Shown here piece after piece: positions 57,985 through 64,000 of a DNA stretch of 64,000 nucleotides. Position 1 is the stretch's first letter; each line of letters opens with the position of its first letter. The DNA comes from Nematostella vectensis (taxonomy: Eukaryota; Cnidaria; Anthozoa; Actiniaria; Edwardsiidae), in assembly GCF_932526225.1 (NCBI RefSeq), contig NC_064045.1:13014442-13078441 (forward strand). The letters are read 5' to 3'. The notes under the pieces are model-generated. The model ran no database searches and was not told where the DNA came from. It saw nothing but the letters and a program-made list of their open reading frames with translations. The position numbers were made by a program, and so were the translations under genes.

Positions 57985-58145
57985 TCAATCTCCCTCACAC
58001 TTGAACAAGTGGATCTTCTTTTCTCGATCCCTTGCTTGAGCTCGTCTTTAAATGGCTGAACGTGCTCCATAGCTTTCTAAAAAAGTTCGGGGGCGAGTTT
58101 GGAGTAATCCTGTTCAAACATGGACCTGTCTTCATAGCGGCTTGA
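57985..58145 (-). pseudogene. Coding-like relic, family unknown
   Basis: On the minus strand one frame reads RYEDRSMFEQDYSKLAPELF, a TAG, then KAMEHVQPFKDELKQGIEKR. The amphipathic, charged composition looks like real protein. There is no start, and the stop splits it. I do not recognise the family. Confidence 0.3.
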
Positions 58146-58379
58146 TTGTGTGAACACAATCTTAATTTACTTACCAAGAATCATCAAACTAGAAATAAAT
58201 ACAGTGACGACAGCTTTACCCCCAGGCATTCCTTTTGGGTTTCCTGTAGTGGTTATTAATAGTGTGACGTCACATGGTGAGCTCATCAGCCCTCGTTTTC
58301 GAGTACACAGGGAACTCAATAAGAACGCCTACGACTAGATATTTCATATTAACAATATATGATTATTAGTGTCCCCTTT

Positions 58380-58720
58380 TCAAAAAGATCTACACGAAAC
58401 GTTTTATTTTGAAACGGTCCGCACCGACGAAAACGCCGAAACGTTACGTAATCGATAAAAAGCTCTTCAGCGCATGCGTCTGTCCACAGTATTGCAATTT
58501 TCACTTTATCGTTTTCGAAAAGTTCCGTTTCCGCCCGTCCACGGGACAAAAAGGATATCGTTTTTTAATTGTTCAATTTGATGTTTCCTTTTCGGACGCG
58601 GGCGATACCAGTATCCGTAACTAAAAGGTTGCGTTTTCAAACGAAAAAGGATATTCGGGGCGGGGGGCTGGGTCACGGCAACCATCTGCGCATGCTCATC
58701 CAACAAGCAGGCATGAATTC
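58380..58720. repeat. Probable MITE-like repeat
   Basis: Dense in gttttcgaaaa, cgtccacggg and gcgcatgcg motifs, with partly inverted halves (cgaaacgttttattttgaaacg on the left, cgttttcaaacg on the right). The composition resembles 42545-42895. Ends are not defined. Confidence 0.35.
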
Positions 58721-58958
58721 AAGTTTTGAATGATTCCTTGTGACCCGTCTATCTTGTCATTACCCAAAATTAAAATCATGGCTTTTAGAGCCCATTTTCT
58801 GAGGAAAAGTTGCTGAGCAAACAACATGTATGTCAGAACCTACCGTGGGTTCCCACGTTGCAACCCATGAATTGTTCAATAATTGTTGCCAAAAATAATC
58901 ATAATCAGCCAGTATTCCGACATGTTTGGGCTTTTTTTAGATGCGTCACAAATGGATT

Positions 58959-59887
58959 TTATATTGCATTACCTCGAGATTCTTCTTGTTCAACTGATGT
59001 TACCACGTTCAACGAAATAACAGATGGCTGCCCTTCACGATTTGATCGTAAAGGTACTTCAACTTGGACAGACGCGGCAACGCTTCTACGTAAACAACAT
59101 TTGCAAAAAAATTGGCAAAGCTCTTTTCGGAATTCTGGCATTCTGAATGAATACGCCAAAAAGTTCAGAAATGAGCTAGCGTACATCAATCCCTGAAAAT
59201 GGTCGTCATCAAGGACATCTATTTCGTGCCATGAATCGTAAAGAGAGAATGCTGCGTATGCGGGTAGCAAAGAAATGAGAGCAATGTGATGAGAAATAGC
59301 GTAACCGTGAGTTTGTTGTTGACAGGTCGATTATTGGCAAACGGCGATGCGTACTTCGCCTTGATCCAAATAGCCAAATAACACCCAAACACAATCCCAA
59401 GAGCTCCTATTGCAAAACTCATTTGGATTGTTAACCAAACTTTTAACTCAAATAACATTCTTGATATTAATAAAGTCAAAATTGGAACTATCCAAGTTAG
59501 AGCGATGGCAAAAATATACGGCATTTTCCCAAGAAGACGGTGTTTGAACGGTGCAAAAATGGCGTACGCGTTCTCGATGGCAATACCTGAGAGTGTGTAC
59601 AATGAACTTATCACCGAAGTCCTGTTCATGGGGATAATGTAAGGAAGATCTTTGTCAACATTGTCATAAGCGATGCCATATATTCCGTTAATTATCAGTG
59701 TCAACCCAACTTGAAGATCAGCAATGCTTAGGTTGACGAAAAGGTAACTTGACTTCTTAATGCGAAATGTCTTGCTCAGGAAAACAGCGAGCGCCATTGA
59801 ATTGACGACAACAATGATGAGCCCTTCTACTCGCCATATTCCTTCAATAAACGTGCGGGATTCATGAACAGTGCCATTTTGAGACAT
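58959..59887 (-). pseudogene. Rhodopsin-class (class A) GPCR with one frameshift
   Basis: A single-exon receptor starts at ATG 59887-59885 (MSQNGTVHES, with an N-glycosylation site). TM1 is at residues 20-38 with N30. TM2 has NLSIADL with D57, and TM3 ends ENAYAIFAPFKHR (residues 105-117). TM4 has W132 and TM5 spans about 153-174. In TM6 the first frame runs off to a stop at 59219-59221. One frame over, at about 59265-59290, it resumes as LLPAYAAFSL, then TM7 with SSFLNFLAYSF in the NPxxY position (Pro replaced by Phe) and RMPEFRKELCQFFCKCC before a serine-rich tail ending at TAA 58959. The DRY arginine is replaced (ENA). It is either a recent pseudogene or an assembly error in an intact gene. 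Ligand unknown. Confidence 0.75.
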
Positions 59888-61020
59888 TCTGCTTATATCC
59901 TGCTTCTAGTTTCAAAACTTCAACCTTTTCCAGCCTTTGCGTCCTTGTAAATGATACCGTGACTGGTCCAGTAATGGCACTGTAGATTGATTTTGATTGT
60001 CTTTTTTCTTGCAATTGAGCCAAAAATCGTCTTCCTATTGGCTTAGCTAACCTCCCACACCGTAGTGCCTTCATCTTTAAATAGTCAATCTTTCAACTCA
60101 ACCATATTTTAATTAAAAAATCAAATTAATAAACTCATTATCACTTGCTTCGCTTTACGTTTAGTTTTCTTGCACTTCTGATCTATTATCTAAACATGTG
60201 ATGCTCACTTGAGTTCGAATTACACTTATAGTTCTTTTCTCCTATCCTGCTCAGAACTTGGGACTTGTTATTACAACTTTTATTAAAATTGAATATATAT
60301 TTGATTATTTCTTACATCTGCTGTTATAATACAAGAGTGTATTATACTTATACAAGTTGCTTAATTTTTAGCCTCTTCCTCGGCCAAGCTGTTCCGAAAA
60401 GCTGTTTCTCAGCTTCGCTTAAACCTTTTTTCATAAGCATGAATTTGAAATGTTATAATGTTTACACATGTTGTTTTATTACTAGAGTTATGTATTTAAT
60501 AAATTTTCTGTTCAAGTGGCCTTGATTTGTATTTACACTTTTGAGCTCATTACAACATTCCTAAGAGCTGTATGCCTGAAATTAACTGCCCTATCCCTCG
60601 ACGCCACAATACAGGACCGTAACAGACTCCTCATGAGTTGGTCCACTCTTAATCTCTTTGTCATTTAAAGACTCCAGATCGACCGACTTGCATTATTGTA
60701 TCTTGGATATTAGATTATCTAATCAATTAAGGAAATACTGTGATCCATAGATTAATCCAAGCTTTAGCCATTTTTATTGTTTGTCTGTACTTGCACCAGT
60801 TATACTGGTGCGGAAGGTACAACAGAGCTAGGTCCAAATTTAGTGCCCCTGTGTGTGTATTGCTAGTAAGTACTGTCACTGGGGATGGTCACAGCCATGG
60901 GGTTTATTGCGTCCCCAGTGGTTCTTATCCGAGAAGACGGGAACGTAGGAGAATAATTTCAACATACTTGTGACACAAATTCGAATCAAGGCAGGAACAA
61001 AACAAACAAAAAACATTTAA
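59888..61020. other. Intergenic, no gene seen
   Basis: Probable GPCR 5' flank followed by AT-rich sequence. A small perfect inverted pair cactgggga/tccccagtg lies at about 60877 and 60921. The open frame 60740-60973 has no recognisable content. Confidence 0.4.
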
Positions 61021-61095
61021 AGCCAGGATTAACATGATTCACAGCGGTGAGAGGCCGACGCTCTTAACATACTAGGCCGCCCAATATGGTTCCGC
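61021..61095 (-). repeat. tRNA-derived (SINE-like) relic
   Basis: On the minus strand, ggcctagtatgttaagagcg is followed by tcggcctctcaccgctgtg and atgttaatcctggc. These correspond to the A-box region, the anticodon arm with CTC and the B-box region of a glutamate-type tRNA, all degenerate. The B box is too decayed for a working tRNA gene. Confidence 0.45.
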
Positions 61096-61396
61096 GTGCT
61101 TCATTGTAGGTTGGATTGAAGTGATTCAAGTGAATTTAGTTTAGCCTCTGATATGTAAATCTGATCTGCACTGATTTTTTTGTGGCAGTAAAAGATTTCT
61201 TTATACAAGACAGAACCAGATAATTACAGATGTTTGAAAATATTTAGGGAAATGAACGACGGTCCAAAAGTTTTAAAATAAAGTTTTATCATCTTCTGGC
61301 TAATGGAAAATGAGCGCATTCGAATTTAGAATTATTTGCTGTCGTAGTGTGCTTTGTAACGTGGTTGTCAAGTAACATGATTTAATGCATGAGTTC

Positions 61397-62546
61397 TCAA
61401 GGCTTCACCCAGTCGTTAAATGATTTTCTTTGCTTGATGAGTTGCTCCAGTTTTTCAAAATGTTCCTGTAGGAGTCGCATTCCTTCTAGAAGTTCGATCT
61501 CCAGGCGGTCCTCTGGTATGGTAGGTCCTTCAGATGGTCTTACCTCTGTCAATCAATCAGTCAGTCAATTAATAAAATTGCTGAGTTTCAGCTTTGCACA
61601 ATAACCATCAACAAATAAAACAAACTAAACGTTGAAATTGGGAGAAACAAAGAAGAAATGATGACTGAAAGGAGGACGGGAAATTTAAAATTATTAAATC
61701 ATGTAATCGTGTCAGGGCGGTAGCTAGCACGGGGGCAGGGGGGGGTGAGCTTTCCTCTTAGAAGCTTTTTAACCAAAAAAAAAACAGAGAAAAAAATAGG
61801 CTGTGGCTTGCCCCCCCTGAACTAAATTTTCTAGTTACGATCTTGCGATAGACTTCACAATGCTTTGCCTTACCTTAAACGTTTGCCTTACCTTATATGT
61901 TTGTCTTACCTTATACGTTTGCCTTACCTTAAACGTTTGGCTTACCTTATATGTTTGCCTTACCTTATATGTTTGCCTTACCTTATACGTTTGCCTTACC
62001 TTATACGTTTGGCTTACCTTATACGTTTGCCTTACTTTATACGTTTGGCTTACCTTATACGTTTGGCTTACCTTATACGTTTGCCTTACCTTATACGTTT
62101 GCCTTACCTTATACGTTTGCCTTACCTTAAACGTTTGCCTTACCTTATAAGCTTGCTTTACCTTGTACGTTTGGCTTACCTTATACGTTTGCTTCACCTT
62201 GTACGTTTGCCTTATCTTATACGTTTGCTTTACCTTGTACGTTTGCCTTATCTTATACGTTTGCTTTACCTTATACGTTTGCTTTACCTTATACGTTTGC
62301 TTTACCTTATACGTTTGCCTTACCTTATACGTTTGCCTTATATTATACGTTTGCTTTACCTTCTGCACGTTTGAGAATTATCTTCCTCTTCCTTAAGAAG
62401 TCCACAGCAAATCCAACAAGGAACAATCCCGCTAATAGACCAAGCGATACGTACAGGAGCTGATGAACCACAGCTTTCGAGTCGGTAAAAAGATTGAAGG
62501 TGGCGGGGGCTGAGTTTATACTTATCCTCCTTAGCCATGATAAGTC
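61397..62546 (-). CDS. C-terminal end of an unrecognised single-pass membrane protein (two exons)
   Basis: Two minus-strand exons fit each other: 62546-62360 (187 nt, acceptor cccgtag, donor GAAG/gtaaag) and 61545-61397 (149 nt, acceptor gattgacag, stop TGA). The phase 1 junction is consistent; together they code 111 residues. The first exon carries FNLFTDSKAVVHQLLYVSLG and then LLAGLFLVGFAVDFL, a clear transmembrane helix followed by RKRKIILKRAE, a basic cytoplasmic stop-transfer. The second codes an acidic helix (PEDRLEIELLEGMRLLQEHF, EKLEQLIKQRK) ending NDWVKP. I do not recognise the family. Upstream exons must lie at higher coordinates, probably beyond the minisatellite at 62945 or outside the window. 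An ATTAAA follows the stop on the minus strand (61386-61381). Confidence 0.65.
61862..62360 (-). repeat. 18-bp minisatellite of splice-donor-like units in the membrane-protein intron
   Basis: About 28 tandem copies of an 18-bp unit, on the minus strand GTAAGGCAAACGTATAAG or the GTAAAG variant. The array starts exactly at the donor of exon 62546-62360 (GAAG/gtaaagcaaacg), and nearly every copy recreates AAG/GTAAGG or AAG/GTAAAG. In the exon's reading frame the first unit meets TAA, so any use of a later copy as donor would truncate the protein. The long open frame on the minus strand (VRQTYK repeated) is in a different frame from the exon. Confidence 0.9.
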
Positions 62547-62944
62547 CTACGGGGGAATAAGTGTAACTTTGATGATAAATAGTAGCAACATGATAAACAA
62601 CAAACTTCAGTTTATTTCTTCAAAATATATCAAGGGCATTGCTGTCATCTTTTTCCTTCTCGTCATCATGATATAAACTTTTCAGGCGTGTGTCCAGATG
62701 GGGTCCGAGGGGTCCGGACCCCTCCCTGCTCATGTGACGAGATAAGCTAGACTTCGGTTGACCCCTTTGTTGGTCTTCTTGAAAGAAGACGGTGTGTATG
62801 TATGTATTTGGACAGAAAAGGTTTCTAGATGGATCTTGTAACCTATTGCCAGAGCTAAGGATGATACCGATTTGAACTTAGTTGATAAGTGGTCAGTGAA
62901 TTTCTACTCTGGACCCCACCTTGCGTTTCTAGATTGCACGTGCA
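62547..62944. other. Intron or upstream sequence, no exon found
   Basis: AT-rich, with a palindromic ggggtccgaggggtccgga block near 62700 that looks like a repeat end. No upstream exon of the membrane-protein gene could be supported here. Confidence 0.4.
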
Positions 62945-64000
62945 ATCATCTCCAAGTATTGTCATCACTAAGTATTGTTATCATAAATACCACCATCACA
63001 GTCATCATCATCACCAGTGTTGTCATCATAAATACCATCACCACAGTCGTCATCATCACCAGTGTTGTTATCATAAATACCACCATCACAGTCATCACCA
63101 TCACCAGTGTTGTTATCATAAATACCACCACCACAGTCATCACCATCACCAGTGTTGATATCATAAATACCACCACCACAGTCATCATCATTACCAGTGT
63201 TGTCATCATAAATACCACCACCACAGTCATCATCATCAAAAGTGTTGATATCATAAATACCACCACCACAGTCATCATAAATACCACCACCACAGTCATT
63301 ATCATCACCAGTATTGTTATCATAAATACCACCACCACAGTCATCATCATCACCAGTATTGTCATCATAAATACCACCACCACAGTCGTCATCATCACCA
63401 GTATTGTTATCATAAATACCACCACCACAGTCGTCATCATCACCAGTGTTGTTATCATAAATACTATCACCACAGTCATCATCATCACCAATATTGTTAT
63501 CATAAATACCACCACCACAGTCATCATCATCACCAGTATTGTTATCATAAATACCACCACCACAGTCGTCATCATCACCAGTACTGTTATCATAAATACC
63601 ACCACCACAGTCGTCATCATCACCAGTGTTGTTATCATAAATACCACCACCACAGTCATCACCATCACCAGTGTTGATATCATAAATACCACCACCACAG
63701 TCATCATCATTACCAGTGTTGTCATCATAAATACCACCACCACAGTCATCATCATCACCAGTGTTGATATCATAAATACCACCACCACAGTCATCATAAA
63801 TACCACCACCACAGTCATCACCATCACCAGTGTTGTTATCAAAAATACCACCACCACAGTCATCACCATCACCAGTGTTGTTATCATAAATACCACCACC
63901 ACAGTCATTATCATCACCAGTGTTGTCATCATAAATGCCACCACCACAGTCATCATCATCACCAGTGTTGTTATCATAAATACCACCACCAGAGTCATCA
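62945..64000. repeat. 45-bp minisatellite, about 23 copies, running off the window
   Basis: The unit consists of cataaataccaccaccaca, gtcatcatcatcacca and gtgttgttat with base variants and occasional half units. It is open in several frames only because the unit is 45 bp and free of stops in them. The hydrophobic minus-strand frame (MTVVVVFMITTLVM repeated) is not a credible protein. Confidence 0.93.

Noticed and set aside
58810-59196. 128-codon plus-strand frame
   Set aside because: It lies antisense to the GPCR TM7 and tail, which carry clear receptor features on the minus strand.
61021-61095. Functional tRNA gene
   Set aside because: The anticodon-arm similarity is visible, but the B box and acceptor stem are too degenerate.
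61835-62374. Long open frames on both strands across the 18-bp array
   Set aside because: The unit length is a multiple of 3 and stop-free, and the frame differs from that of the adjoining exon; better explained as an intronic minisatellite.
62946-63998. 350-codon open frame on the minus strand (MTVVVVFMITTLVM repeats)
   Set aside because: It lies wholly within a 45-bp tandem array whose unit lacks stops in several frames; hydrophobic monotony, no start context, no homology.

Overview
The window is animal nuclear DNA: intron-rich genes with GT-AG introns, AT-rich introns, many short inverted-repeat elements and minisatellites. The protein set (axonemal dynein heavy chain, an ADAP-type ArfGAP, KNOP1, a divergent rhodopsin-class GPCR) and the style of the repeats suggest an anthozoan cnidarian such as a sea anemone. 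That assignment is an inference; nothing in the sequence proves a species.

Layout. 1-3046: no intact gene; minisatellites, two inverted-repeat elements, and two decayed tandem copies of the KNOP1 3' coding end. 3047-4537 (-): KNOP1, two exons. 4764-5880: an inverted-repeat element expanded by a 34-bp tandem repeat, then a frameshifted RecQ-like helicase relic. 6652-7050: a short unrecognised ORF head-to-head with the next gene. 7051-14860 (+): complete ADAP-like ArfGAP with two PH domains, 11 exons, 388 aa. 16431-18250: a 281-bp MITE and a broken LINE reverse transcriptase. 18595-56588 (+): a complete outer-arm dynein beta heavy chain of the DNAH9/11/17 group. I traced 57 coding exons whose phases all agree, giving 4465 aa with four P-loops, stalk and C-terminal domain. 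Its introns carry nested inverted-repeat elements and a 2.4-kb integrase-bearing DNA transposon. One intron appears to use a GC donor. 57701-57975: a second copy of the 281-bp MITE. 58959-59887 (-): a class A GPCR reading frame broken by one frameshift. 61397-62546 (-): the last two exons of an unrecognised single-pass membrane protein; their intron starts with about 28 copies of an 18-bp repeat, nearly all of which recreate a 5' splice donor. 62945-64000: a 45-bp minisatellite that runs off the window.

The genes are not an operon or pathway. The dynein powers ciliary beating, KNOP1 is nucleolar, and ADAP links phosphoinositides to Arf GTPases. No new defence or metabolic system is visible. 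The most unusual signals are structural: the splice-donor minisatellite, the repeated KNOP1 tail, the GC-AG intron and the integrase transposon with inverted termini inside a dynein intron.
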